Origin: Acrasis kona
Lineage: Eukaryota; Heterolobosea; Eutetramitea; Acrasida; Acrasidae
Direction of reading: 5' to 3'
Length of the DNA: 32,538 nt
Assembly (NCBI GenBank): GCA_026419775.2
Contig: JAOPGA020001206.1
Location: 1 to 32,538 of the forward strand
The position numbers and the translations under genes are program-made. Positions 10,661 through 20,255 of this stretch are shown here, piece after piece (within the stretch, counting starts at the first letter, position 1; each line of letters starts with the position of its first letter). The notes beneath the pieces are model-generated. The model did not search any database. It was given only the letters and a program-made list of their open reading frames with translations, and was not told where the DNA came from.

Positions 10661-13600
10661 TCAATTAAAGGATTGCAGTGTCATTGTGCACCATTCTCTT
10701 ATTCTCTCATTTTGTGAAGTCTTTTTAAGAGCAATTAACCTTTGCACAGCACCAGCCTTTATCATCGATGACCTCAGTTGAGGACTACTAATTTGAGACA
10801 ATGCCAAGAAGCCTCTTGTAATTTCAAGCAACAATGGATCAGATTGACACAGTGATACTTTTACCATCATCTCCACTGCCTTTCCCTCCAATAACTTTTC
10901 ACAAAAGTCCTTGTTATGTGCCAAATTAACAACATATCTAATAGCATCTAATTTCATATCGTCTAGTGTTGTTTGGTTGATTACCTCAACAATTTTTGTA
11001 ACACGGAAACTCTCTTCGAGAATGGCATGACTCTTATCATCACGAGAAAGTTTATACAAGATACGCATAACCCTACTTTGAAGCTTTACGTCTTCTTTTT
11101 GTACAAGATAATGTAACATGCATTGCTTTAATATGTCCTTTTTTGCAAGGACAGGCAAGTTGTTTACATCATCACAAAGGTTCGAAATAGTACATAAGCT
11201 ATTCCAAATAACCGTCCTCTCAGAAGAACTCACCATCAGTCTTCCCAAAGAATCTAAAAGTGAATCCTTTCCATTGGCCATATAATGTTGACACTCTTGA
11301 TAAGAACTCATGTTGGCAACAGCACGAGTGATGACCTTTGGAAGCAGGTCATACTCTTCTTTCGGCAAAGGATAAACAAAATTAATATTCTTTTTTAATG
11401 ATAGATTTTTCATGCTATTTTTACGTTGCAAATGCAAAAGATCCGCCACAACCTTCAGGCAACGCACCAGCAGTGGCATGCCACCATTCTTATAGATGGT
11501 AATCTGACCATCCCTGTATTTGCTCAAATTACTCAAAATCAACAAGGAGAAGAAGGACTCTGCAGTTATTCCTGCTTCGGATACATCAAAAGGAACGCCA
11601 TCAGGTGTCTTGGACACAATAGCTCTCACATCCTGTCCATCCTTCAGGATCATATTCAAAGTGTGCTTCAACACTCCAGGCTGCAACAATACACAATGAA
11701 TCCTACTATAATCTGACAAGTGAGCCAGTATATGCACCGCACAGTACCTTGTGGCCTCCAAGTTTTGTTTATAATTTTCATGTTGGGACAAGACCACATT
11801 ACCAGGCGCATTGTTGTTTTTGCCCTCGTCCAAAAAGAACTGAATCAACAAATCAAAATTATACTTTAATATTAGCGCGTCAATATTGACGTCATTGCTG
11901 GGAAGAAAATTAGCCACAATCTCCATGCACGTCAATCTCAACTCATCACTTTCGCTCCTCATGGTGTTGAGCACGTATTGAAATATTCCAGTCTGAAACA
12001 TGCTGCTCTGCGCGGATTCATTCTTTGACAAGCCGTTCAACACCTTGAGCGCGTCCAACTTTGTAGAATCGGTGTCTAATTTGGTCATTGCATACAACAC
12101 ATTAATCATTCCAACTTCAACAAATCGATTATGAATGGATTGTGTCAACGTAGTGGTGTTGTTGGTGTTGTTTATGTTTTTTGTAGATCGCTTGATTGGT
12201 TCGATTAGAATTTGACAAAATCTCAAACAAGAAAGTTTAATCTTGATGGGTTCGTAATTGATCATCCTGACCAAACAATTCACGAATTTATGCTTGAACA
12301 CCAAATCCTTACGCAGTGCGTGATGACTCCTACAAAAGGCTGATAATGTCTTGATGGTGGGATTTAGAAATTTCGTATGATTGTATGGGATGGAATCAAG
12401 ATTGAATTGGTCATTACCATCTTGGTCTTGTTTCATGTTGGTCATGACGCTGATGGAATCTAATCCCGCGTGTGATAAGTATTTGGAATAGTTGAGTTCT
12501 GCATATTGACACAATAAATCTGATAACATGTCAACGACGCCAATGCTTTGTAATTTGTCACGATTGTGTTTTAAAAGACACAAATTACAAATGGATTTAC
12601 ACGCGAATATCAACAGAGATATGTCGTTTGTTTGTTGTGAGTAATTTGTGATTTGTTGTTTAATGTACTGCATGAATGCATCGTGTTGAAGGAATTTCTC
12701 ATGATAGGACCCTGAGCGTGATTAGCGAGGGATTCATGCGATGCACTTACTGTCGTTGAGATATTTCGTGAAGCTTGCGATGGCAACTTGAGTGTTGGTG
12801 TTGATGGCGTTCATGAATTTATCAATGGTTAGATGGACTATGAAATGAAAAAAAGAAAGTGTCGAAAAACTTACATTCCTTGATTGATGATTTTGAAAAG
12901 TTTTTTGGTGTTGTTTCCTTGTTTGCATTTTCTTTTGTGTGTGTGATGGTGGCATACACCACGACTTTTGTTCTGTTGTTTGTTGAGGTTGATGGTCTCG
13001 GTTTGGACCCTCTGAAGGATTGCCATGTTGATGGGCTAGCTAACGTTGGTTCTACTGAAACATCAGCAGACATGCTATCGGGGGGCACAATGTCAGGAGT
13101 GAAACTGATTTGTGAGATTGGTCTCGCATTGCTCTTGTCCAATGTGTTGCTTGACCTTCTTAGCTGTCTCACTTCGACGTCTCTACGCTTCGATATAGAC
13201 GCTGATGCCGACCTGCATCTTTTGTTCTCAAAAACTACCGAAGCTACCTTATTAACAGCGACGTCAGCTTCTGATATTACTGTCATGTTATTGTTGACCT
13301 CCTCCTCCTCACAAAAATAGTCACTTTCGACTTCGCTTCCATTATCCTCCGATTCCTGAACATATTCGATAGCTTGCACTGGCTCTGATAGTGCTAAATC
13401 AATGTCAGTAAGGGGAGCTTTGTTTTTCGCAGCGTCAATTTGATGTTGCTTTGCAAGCTCGTCGTTAATTTTTTTTGTATTGGCCTCCTTGATTTTCCGA
13501 GATTTTGTTGTAATATAATCGAATAAGGGCAGTAGAGATTCGTCGAATGCTTGCTCAATCACTTCGTCCTCCTGCTTTAATGACACGACGCTAGTACTAC

Positions 13601-13706
13601 ATGTTGACATTTGCGTTTGTGTGCTTAGTTTTGAAGTGATGTCATACTGCTGCATCATGAACAAAACATGACTTGATGGTACATTTACGAAGTGTGTTGA
13701 TTTCAT
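10661..13706 (-). CDS. Armadillo/HEAT-repeat protein, 989 aa
   Basis: Exons 13706-12875, 12837-12751 and 12711-10661 are joined across 37-nt and 39-nt introns (12874-12838 GTAAGT...ATAG; 12750-12712 GTAAGT...TCAG). The first 275 residues are mostly disordered, with an acidic patch (ESEDNGSEVESDYFCEEEEV) and Ser/Arg-rich stretches. The rest is a solenoid of armadillo-type helices, for example ISLLIFACKSICNLCLLKHN, SDELRLTCMEIVANFL and DDMKLDAIRYVVNLAHN. Repeats of this type serve as protein-binding scaffolds. No NLS-receptor or beta-catenin signature is clear, so I leave the role open. The ATG at 13706 is the first in frame. No signal peptide or membrane segment is seen. Base and codon use look like the neighbours. 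Confidence 0.75.
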
Positions 13707-13880
13707 GCAGGTTGATCATTACAGCGATTTTATGTTGCTATTTTAAGTTTACAAATTGAGACACAAAAATTTTTATATTCTGCCTTAGCAGATGGATTAT
13801 TACCCACTTTCAACACATCAAATAATCTAAATTAGTTTATATAAATTTACATATTAAGTACATGTTTCGTTGCAAAATGA

Positions 13881-14975
13881 TTATACTACCAATGTCCGTG
13901 GCAAGAATTGAGTTTCGTTAAAATAACCAGATTGATGATTTAGTGGCTTGTTGGGAGCTCTTAAAAGTATAGGGTCCAAGTGCGTAACCCCACTATTAGT
14001 GTGGATCAATGGTATTGGTGTAACAGATTCTGGTACAATGTTTCTGGAGGGAGAGCCTTCGGCAATAGGAGGTAAAAGCGTTTTTGTTTTAGTAATACTT
14101 TCGGTTGCTCCATCTGACGTCTTATTCTTTTTATGTCTTTTGCGAACCTTTTTGTCACTCATTGGCTCTAGCAATGGTTTCTTGTTTGCAGAGGTCGTAA
14201 TATTTTGATAATAATCCTCGTCTACAGTTGATGTTACTTGCGAAGGATTTATTGTATCCAGCTTGATGCAGTTCTTAGATATTGGCTGCTTGCTCCATGC
14301 AAATTTCATTTCGGACGACACACCACTCATTTCTTCCTCGTTGTCGTGCTCTATTTTTGTAATCGGAATTAAATGGGGAGCCTTCAACTGAGCTTCTGAC
14401 ATGATTACCGATGTCGACAGCAAACTCTTTCCATCCAAGTTGTTGGTCCTCTTTTGACCTTTACGATGGGTTAGGCTCTTATTGGAACTTTTATACTCTA
14501 CAAGGTCAGATTGTTTCTTTTATTTGTACTTACCCCAAAGTTGAGGAATGACTTCTTGTAGGTGATACACGGTCTCTACTTCGAAATTAATAAATTTGGA
14601 TTTTTTTGCTGCGACTATTGCTGTTAGGTGGCCCTTGTTTGAAGACTTGTTCAGCCTTTCCACGCTGTTATCTATAATCATTACTCTACCGTCTGTTTCA
14701 TCTATGCCATCGCAATAGTTCGCACTTTGATTGTATGACACAACATCTTCGAAGCAATCTAAAACTCCCACACTCTCCAGCATTCGCTTTGTAATAGTAG
14801 TGTTCTCAGCAGCTACAACACACCATTTCTTTTGGTCTAGAGACAATAATAATTTTCTCAAATATGGGTCCGCCTCTATAAATTCGTTGTTACATGTTGA
14901 CTGCTGGACGACCTCATTCATAAATATTATTGTGGACACTTTTTTGACATCCTCACCACAATCGTCACCTTGCAT
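13881..14975 (-). CDS. Degenerate HAD-like domain with disordered tail
   Basis: Exons 14975-14534 and 14497-13881 are joined across a 36-nt GTAAGT...TGTAG intron, giving 352 aa. Unspliced, the first half would stop at 14520 inside the intron, and the second half would lack an ATG. Residues 20 to 150 resemble the core of pyrimidine 5'-nucleotidase-type HAD proteins: YLRKLLLSLDQKKWCVVAAE, then VGVLDCFEDVVSYN, then VMIIDNSVERLNKS in place of motif IV. The nucleophile motif DxDxT is absent from the N-terminus. The 119 bases up to the next gene leave no obvious exon for it, so this is probably not an active phosphatase. A GTAAGT at about 14999 suggests a leader intron. Residues 150 to 352 are basic, Ser/Pro-rich and likely disordered. 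Confidence 0.65.
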
Positions 14976-15094
14976 ACTGAACTTCTGTTTTGATGTACTT
15001 ACAGTCAACTTTTAAAATACTAAATTAGGCAGTCAATCAGAATAACAAAAATAAACAATACAAAATAGAATGAAACGACTTTTGCATCTGATGT

Positions 15095-16459
15095 TTATTC
15101 AAACTTTTCTATTAATTGATTAATTAATAGGAGAGGTTTATTATTTAATCTATATGCAATTATCGACCACTTGTCAAACTTTTTCTGGTCACCCAGTGCC
15201 TTGTACATGTCCCTCATGGCCTCGCTCACATCGAGTACGTCCGTGTTTCGTAAACCAACAGAATAAATGAATTCTTGGGCTTTATCACTTAATTGTGATT
15301 TGGCATAACCTACAGCCACCAACGTATTGGTCGACTTGTCAGGATCAGGGAGGTCCATGTTAACACAAAGATTATTGTAAAATGTACGTGCGTTGTCCAT
15401 GTTGCCACTACCTATAAGACTTCCAAGTAGTATATTGAAACTCTCCAAATTAGGTTCCACTCGATAAAGAGAGGTTGCTTCTTTTAAAAACATTTGAGCA
15501 TCATGAAGAGATTTACCGGAAAGTATAAAATGTTTCAAAACAATATTAATGTCAAAAATCTTGACCTTTCGTTTTAGTTGCACCTTTTTATTCAATAAAG
15601 ATATACACTCGCTGTAATCACCTAACAGGGAGCAAGCCTTTAATGCTTGATTGAAGCAAGTCACATCAGCGCATTCGACATATTGGTGGTAAGTGTCCAA
15701 GATGTCTTTATACTTTTTGGAATAATCTAGAACGCGCATGTAGGCAAGAAGAGAAAGATTGTCAGGTTTGGTTTCCAGTCTCTGTGTGAGTTCGCTCGTC
15801 CATATATCGGCCGATTCAGTGTTGCCTTGTTGTAGTAGAGCCTTGACGATGACAAAAATAGTATCCGACAAGGGTTCAACTATGTAAGTTTTACGCATGT
15901 CCTGTACTAATAATGTCGCTTTTTCAATATCATTTTGCTCCACTAATGAACAAACTACGTAGTGAAACATTTTGCGTGATGGAAAGATTTTATTTTTCAA
16001 TCCAATTTGAGCGACTCGTAGCACATCGGAAAAGTTATTATAAAATATACAGCCCGACGCAATGAGTTCAAGAGTGCCACTTGTCAATTTTAGGTTATTA
16101 GTTTCGCATTCTTTTAAAATACTTTTTAACTCGTCATATTTAGATATGGTATAGCTATTGTCTTCATCAATGGATGATAACTTTAAATCATTGTCTTTCA
16201 TAAATTGCTTGATGTCATCTAAGCCATGGTCGTCTCGTTGGATCGCGAGAGTGTTATAAATATACCTTATGGTTTTATCACTCCGGGTCTTGTCTTGAGG
16301 ATGGCTTTTAATGGTTTCTTTTAGATGTTCCAGTGCTTCTCTTGGGTTGCTTTTATTTATGGCAAGATCGCGTATGGTAGAGTGTGCTTGTTTGACAGTG
16401 TGTGCGTACCCCCTTGTCACAAATCGTGAACACTTTGGACTGATACACAAACGAAACAT
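15095..16459 (-). CDS. Pentatricopeptide-repeat-like protein, probably mitochondrial
   Basis: A single exon of 454 aa. The start MFRLCISPKCSRFVTRGYAH is rich in Arg and hydroxyl residues and free of acids, as expected for a mitochondrial targeting peptide. The body is repeated helix pairs of the PPR/TPR type, for example MFHYVVCSLVEQNDIEKATL, TCFNQALKACSLLGDYSECI and SFNILLGSLIGSGNMDNART. PPR proteins bind organellar RNA in processing, stability or translation. The repeats are degenerate, so no RNA code is read. The gene is divergent from the glycosidase-like gene, with only 37 bases between the two ATGs. The stop is embedded in a poly(A) signal (GAA TAA A, 15094-15099). PPR identity is likely; the target is unknown. 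Confidence 0.7.
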   Translation of the reverse strand: MFRLCISPKCSRFVTRGYAHTVKQAHSTIRDLAINKSNPREALEHLKETIKSHPQDKTRSDKTIRYIYNTLAIQRDDHGLDDIKQFMKDNDLKLSSIDEDNSYTISKYDELKSILKECETNNLKLTSGTLELIASGCIFYNNFSDVLRVAQIGLKNKIFPSRKMFHYVVCSLVEQNDIEKATLLVQDMRKTYIVEPLSDTIFVIVKALLQQGNTESADIWTSELTQRLETKPDNLSLLAYMRVLDYSKKYKDILDTYHQYVECADVTCFNQALKACSLLGDYSECISLLNKKVQLKRKVKIFDINIVLKHFILSGKSLHDAQMFLKEATSLYRVEPNLESFNILLGSLIGSGNMDNARTFYNNLCVNMDLPDPDKSTNTLVAVGYAKSQLSDKAQEFIYSVGLRNTDVLDVSEAMRDMYKALGDQKKFDKWSIIAYRLNNKPLLLINQLIEKFE

Positions 16460-16496
16460 TGTAAATAAAACATCTATTACAATTTATTCAAACAAA
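16460..16496. promoter_or_regulatory. 37-base divergent promoter region
   Basis: These are all the bases between the ATG of the PPR-like gene on the minus strand and the ATG of the glycosidase-like gene on the plus strand. It is AT-rich and lacks a clear TATA box. Both leaders must be extremely short, or the transcripts must overlap. Confidence 0.5.
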
Positions 16497-17810
16497 ATGG
16501 ACCTTGACTGCATTAAGGGAATGTGCTATCAACCTACACCCCACGATTTTTGCCCAGGACATAGTGCATATTTCGATTCAGACTATTATAATGATGATTT
16601 TGAACAGCTATGGGGATCGTCAGGAAGGGGCGACCTTAAAAGGATGAAAGAAGAGTTGGATGTTAATTTCATTCACATATACAACTGGTGTACCCTCAGA
16701 AATCACGAGAACTTTCTCAAGGAATGTGCTGCCCTTAGCATTAAAGTACCAATACCAATCTCAAACTATACGTTAGGTCTTGTAAGAGAGGGGCAAACAC
16801 AAACTGCAGAGCATAACGTACGAGACATTGTACAACAAGCTATACACTTTGCACCAGTAGTTGTTCCAATGTGGGTCATTGGTAACGAATTTGAACTAGA
16901 GGGCTTTAACATTAACCACATCGTTCAAGTTGTGGAGTTAGTAGATAGGTATGACACTAAAAACTTGAACTTTGCGATACCGGTTTCTTTTAAAGACCAG
17001 GCACTACCAACCCTCAGACAAATTAAGAACGCTTTTCAAACACAATTGCCACACTTACTACATCGTCTTGTTTTCTGCATTAACATCTTTAACAGTGGAA
17101 GTGACATTGAATCGTTTTTTAGGGAAACATACGCTCAAGAATTTTCCGACGTACCAGTATTTATAGGAGAGTACGGTAAGGATTCTCTTCACATTACGGA
17201 GCTTCAACAAAGCGAATGGATTCATGAACAGTTTCAGACCGTTTTTAAATTGATGCACGATCCATCCCTAAGATTTTTCAAGGGTGGTTGTTTGTTCGAA
17301 TGGAACGAGGAACATTGGAAGCCGCAACCACACGAATCAACTTTTGGATTATTTCGAATGATTGACGATGGAATTACTGCAAGAACGCTTAGATGTGGTC
17401 ACAATTACCCCATCGACGAGTTGAAATGTAAACCTGCCTATGAAGCCATTCGCTATCATGTGGATCAACTAAGGAGGAGGCCACTAAATGAGTGCTCTGT
17501 GCCACCTGAACAGCAGAGCTCCATCGCTCCATCTGCGCCACCATTGACTGCCATTGATGTGTGTTTACCAGTGGCTGTAGATTTACCAGCACCTACACAA
17601 GATATAATATATCCAAGACCATTGCCTCCTAAACCACAAATTAATACTCCACCCGTTGTTCAGCAAAGAGTTACGTTGCCACCACCCCCGGTCATCCGCC
17701 AGACTGTCCAAGTGCCATTACCCGCACGAACGCTGCCACCACCGCCTACTTTACCAAGAACACAAGTTGAGGCAAGAAAGCTACCGCCCCCGCCAATTAT
17801 TAAAAAATAA
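16497..17810 (+). CDS. TIM-barrel glycoside-hydrolase-like protein with proline-rich tail
   Basis: A single exon of 437 aa from ATG at 16497. The frame is open further upstream, but that part overlaps the divergent gene. Residues 5 to 325 look like a glycoside hydrolase barrel: KGMCYQPTP at strand 1, LDVNFIHIYNW, IKVPIPISNYTLG, then WVIGNEFE with the likely acid/base Glu131, and VFIGEYG with the likely nucleophile Glu225. It resembles GH5/GH17/GH72-like proteins acting on beta-glucans; I cannot choose a family. From residue 335 it becomes a proline-rich tail with RPLPPKP and three LPPPP motifs, typical ligands of SH3, EVH1 or profilin. There is no signal peptide, which is unusual for a secreted-type glycosidase fold and suggests a cytosolic role. 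The stop is embedded in AATAAA (17806-17811). Confidence 0.7.
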   Translation: MDLDCIKGMCYQPTPHDFCPGHSAYFDSDYYNDDFEQLWGSSGRGDLKRMKEELDVNFIHIYNWCTLRNHENFLKECAALSIKVPIPISNYTLGLVREGQTQTAEHNVRDIVQQAIHFAPVVVPMWVIGNEFELEGFNINHIVQVVELVDRYDTKNLNFAIPVSFKDQALPTLRQIKNAFQTQLPHLLHRLVFCINIFNSGSDIESFFRETYAQEFSDVPVFIGEYGKDSLHITELQQSEWIHEQFQTVFKLMHDPSLRFFKGGCLFEWNEEHWKPQPHESTFGLFRMIDDGITARTLRCGHNYPIDELKCKPAYEAIRYHVDQLRRRPLNECSVPPEQQSSIAPSAPPLTAIDVCLPVAVDLPAPTQDIIYPRPLPPKPQINTPPVVQQRVTLPPPPVIRQTVQVPLPARTLPPPPTLPRTQVEARKLPPPPIIKK

Positions 17811-17888
17811 ATAACTATTTATTATGCGCCCACTTTTGTACTTTTAGTATTGCGACAAATATTCACACACACCTTACAACAATCACAC

Positions 17889-18598
17889 ATGAAGTTCAGG
17901 AAGGTTGATTGCCCACCCATAACTACATTGGCTTTGTATACAATCTTCTCTGTGATAGCGGTGCTGGTTGTTGCAGGACTTGCAGTTGCAATCTATTACA
18001 CCGTCAAAGCACAATTACCAAAGAAGTACACATGTTCTAATATACATACATTTAGCACCAACACCACGTACAACATCAACCCTTTGAATAATTACATTGA
18101 CTTCGAAATGTTCGGAAAAGGCTCAAATCAATCAATCGGCCGCCTGACTTTTGAAAGAGCCGGCTCAGCATCACCGATGGCCCTACGGTTCACTGATTCG
18201 GTTGGAAATTTAATAACAACTTTGGGTCGATCTAAAGATTCGTTAATCAATACAATCACAGTGAGTTGAATTAGTACGCACAATGATTGACATTATAGTT
18301 TTGCAACGGTACGCAAACATTTTCAATAACAGACAAGAGTGAAAATCTTTTTAAAAAGTTTGACATCCTGGATGCAACAAATAGCAGCATCATTGTCGCA
18401 AGGGTAACCCAAACTGCACCCTCAGTAGCAACTATTTCATCACCAGATTTAATTACAACCTATGGTGATTTGACGGCCAAGACTTTGGGAAGTTACGAAC
18501 TCAACATGAACACACAACCTTTTGGACCTCAATTGGTTCAGATAATGTTTTTCGTTGCAGCACTAGTTACAGGTGGCATCATACCAAACACTCCTTAA
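17889..18598 (+). CDS. Type II membrane protein, unknown exoplasmic domain
   Basis: Two exons, 17889-18260 and 18299-18598, joined in phase 0 across a 38-nt GTGAGT...TATAG intron, giving 223 aa. A short basic N-terminus (MKFRKVDCPP) is followed by one membrane segment (ALYTIFSVIAVLVVAGLAVAI), so the rest is probably lumenal or extracellular. That part is strand-rich, carries several NxT/S sites (STNTTYN, NQS, NGT, NSS), and ends in a hydrophobic helix (LVQIMFFVAALVTGGII). A barrel closed by a buried C-terminal helix would recall the tubby/LURP fold, but that is a weak inference. The stop overlaps AATAAA (18597-18602). The next gene converges 7 nt away. Confidence 0.65.
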
Positions 18599-18618
18599 TA
18601 AAAATTTAATCTTTTATT
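18597..18618. terminator. Back-to-back poly(A) signals of two convergent genes
   Basis: AATAAA on the plus strand (18597-18602) overlaps the stop of the type II membrane protein. TTTATT (18613-18618), which is AATAAA on the minus strand, lies in the last codons of the deoxyhypusine hydroxylase gene. Each transcript would end inside the other gene's tail. Confidence 0.55.
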
Positions 18619-19598
18619 GTTTCTTCTTCTCTATGTACAAAGTTTGACCAATAGTTGTGCATGTCGATTGCAACAATGCAACTATCCTTGACGACTTGAT
18701 CCGGATCGTTCTTGAATTCCTCCAATAGAGCCATGCTTCTAGTGTTGGAGATTGATCCCAAAGCTTCAGCTGCCTCATGCCTCACCATGCAGTGCATTTC
18801 AGGATCACGCAAAACCTTCTCCAAAATGTCGGCGGTTTCTTGCTTTTGTAACTGACCCAACACAAATGCCACCTCATGCTTGAACAAGGCTCCATCTTGA
18901 GTGAAAAAACCATCGCAGATTGCCATCGTTGCCTCTCTGTCGTTGAGCACAGATGAACGATTGCGCAGACCGAACATGGCCTTGTACCTTTCATACAATG
19001 ATTTTGATTCGTCAAGATAAATGACCTTTAGCTCTTGTGTTGTCATTTGCTTATAATTGCGTGGTGCTGGTGCTGGATCGATGGATTGGAACTCTGCAAT
19101 CACGTCAGGGTCAGTCTCAACGTGTCCTTTCAGTCTGTCCTCAATGTTTTTGACTGCCAGTTCGCAAGTTTCTCTTACTTCACGAACAGGGTCGTTAAGG
19201 TACTTGCGAAGTATTGGTAAGGCGTCTTCCTGTGATATGGCACCCAGAGCTTCACCAGCCTTTTTGTATTATAGATGTGTGTGAAATAAAATTACCTCGT
19301 GTCTGACCATTGAGTCCTCATTAACGTCATCGAGAACATGCGTCAAAATGGGAAGTGCATACTCATCGGCGATTTGGCCCATCACATAACAAAGTTCGTG
19401 TTTTAGGAGAGCGCTTTCAGAGACAAGTCCACTTTTTAAAATGTCAATAGCTGCCTTCTTGTCGGTGAACTCCCTCAGAACCCATAACATTCTTGAGCGT
19501 TTAGCTATTGAAACATTCTCATCAGCGAGCATCTTTGAAAGTTCCTCATTTGACATTCCATCGAACTCGTTTGTTACTTCTGGTCCTTCCTCTCCCAT
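18606..19598 (-). CDS. DOHH: Deoxyhypusine hydroxylase
   Basis: Hydroxylates the deoxyhypusine residue of eIF5A, the last step of hypusine formation in the cytosol. Exons 19598-19296 and 19259-18606 are joined across a 36-nt GTAATT...AAAAG intron, giving 318 aa, close to the usual length of about 300. The protein is a two-part HEAT-repeat array. All four His-Glu iron-binding pairs are present: H67-E68 (LLKHELCY), H100-E101 (MVRHEAGEALGAI), H229-E230 (LFKHEVAFVLGQL) and H262-E263 (MVRHEAAEALGSI). The intron splits the second pair's motif just after the Glu. The ATG at 19598 is chosen because the frame upstream has no other ATG. The gene is divergent from the 83-aa gene, 90 bases apart. Very secure. 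Confidence 0.95.
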
Positions 19599-19688
19599 GA
19601 TCGTGTTAATTTTATGAAGTTTCGATGTGGAAGTTCTTTGATTGTAAATTGGTTGACCTGCTAATTTACACACACTGAAATTGCAAAC

Positions 19689-19980
19689 ATGCGTTTCTCA
19701 TTTATGATGGGTCGTAACTTCTCTATGAGTTTTAGGTCGAGTGGAGGATTTAGTCAAGGAAAGAACATATTCACAACGTGCTTCAAATCTGAGCGTGCCG
19801 CGTTCGCAACTGCAATTGGTACTGGTGTAAACCAGCTTTCAAGGTGAGAACCAATGGTGATCATGGATGATTATAGTTTATAGGTCGAATCTATCACAAA
19901 TTTCAAAGATATCAGTTACGGGGACAAATGCTTCAAGCGCGTTTGATGCTTTAATAGTGGCGGAAGATGATGATGGTTAG
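19689..19980 (+). CDS. Small protein of 83 aa, unknown
   Basis: Two exons, 19689-19843 and 19884-19980, joined across a 40-nt GTGAGA...TATAG intron, ending in TAG. The N-terminal third (MRFSFMMGRNFSMSFRSSGG) is rich in Arg, Phe, Met and Ser with no acids, as in mitochondrial presequences. The rest is Ser/Ala-rich, with a short acidic end (EDDDG). I recognise no family. Support comes from the in-frame splice, the ATG close to a divergent conserved gene, and the open frame on both sides. It could be longer if more introns follow. No AATAAA is seen near the stop. Confidence 0.45.
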
Positions 19981-20255
19981 TATGGTTAGTTTTCTTACAT
20001 TCTTAATTATGAACGGCACCTGTGCCATTGATCAAATAGATCTATGATTGTGCTCGACGTAGTTAAGAATTTAAATTATCTCGAAATGTTGCTGACTCTT
20101 TGTATCTATAGATACTTAATATTTGGAATTTTACTAACTTTTTCTTTTTTACGGTAAGTTAATACATTTTTAATCAACATGTAACACAAACAAGATGTAT
20201 AGAAACATGATAAATTCGTTCAAGACAAAAAGTAACAATCAATTAAAACACATAA

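Noticed and set aside
12859-13320. 153-residue plus-strand ORF
   Set aside because: It is antisense to the armadillo-repeat gene and looks like no family.
14520-14533. Stop codon at 14520 as another AATAAA-embedded stop
   Set aside because: It lies in a 36-nt intron (14498-14533) and is not the gene's true stop.
16311-16496. Longer N-terminus for the glycosidase-like protein
   Set aside because: It would overlap the divergent PPR-like gene, and the ATG at 16497 fits the start of the fold.
18606-19103. DOHH as two separate truncated genes
   Set aside because: The 36-nt intron 19260-19295 joins them exactly inside MVRHEAGEALGAI.
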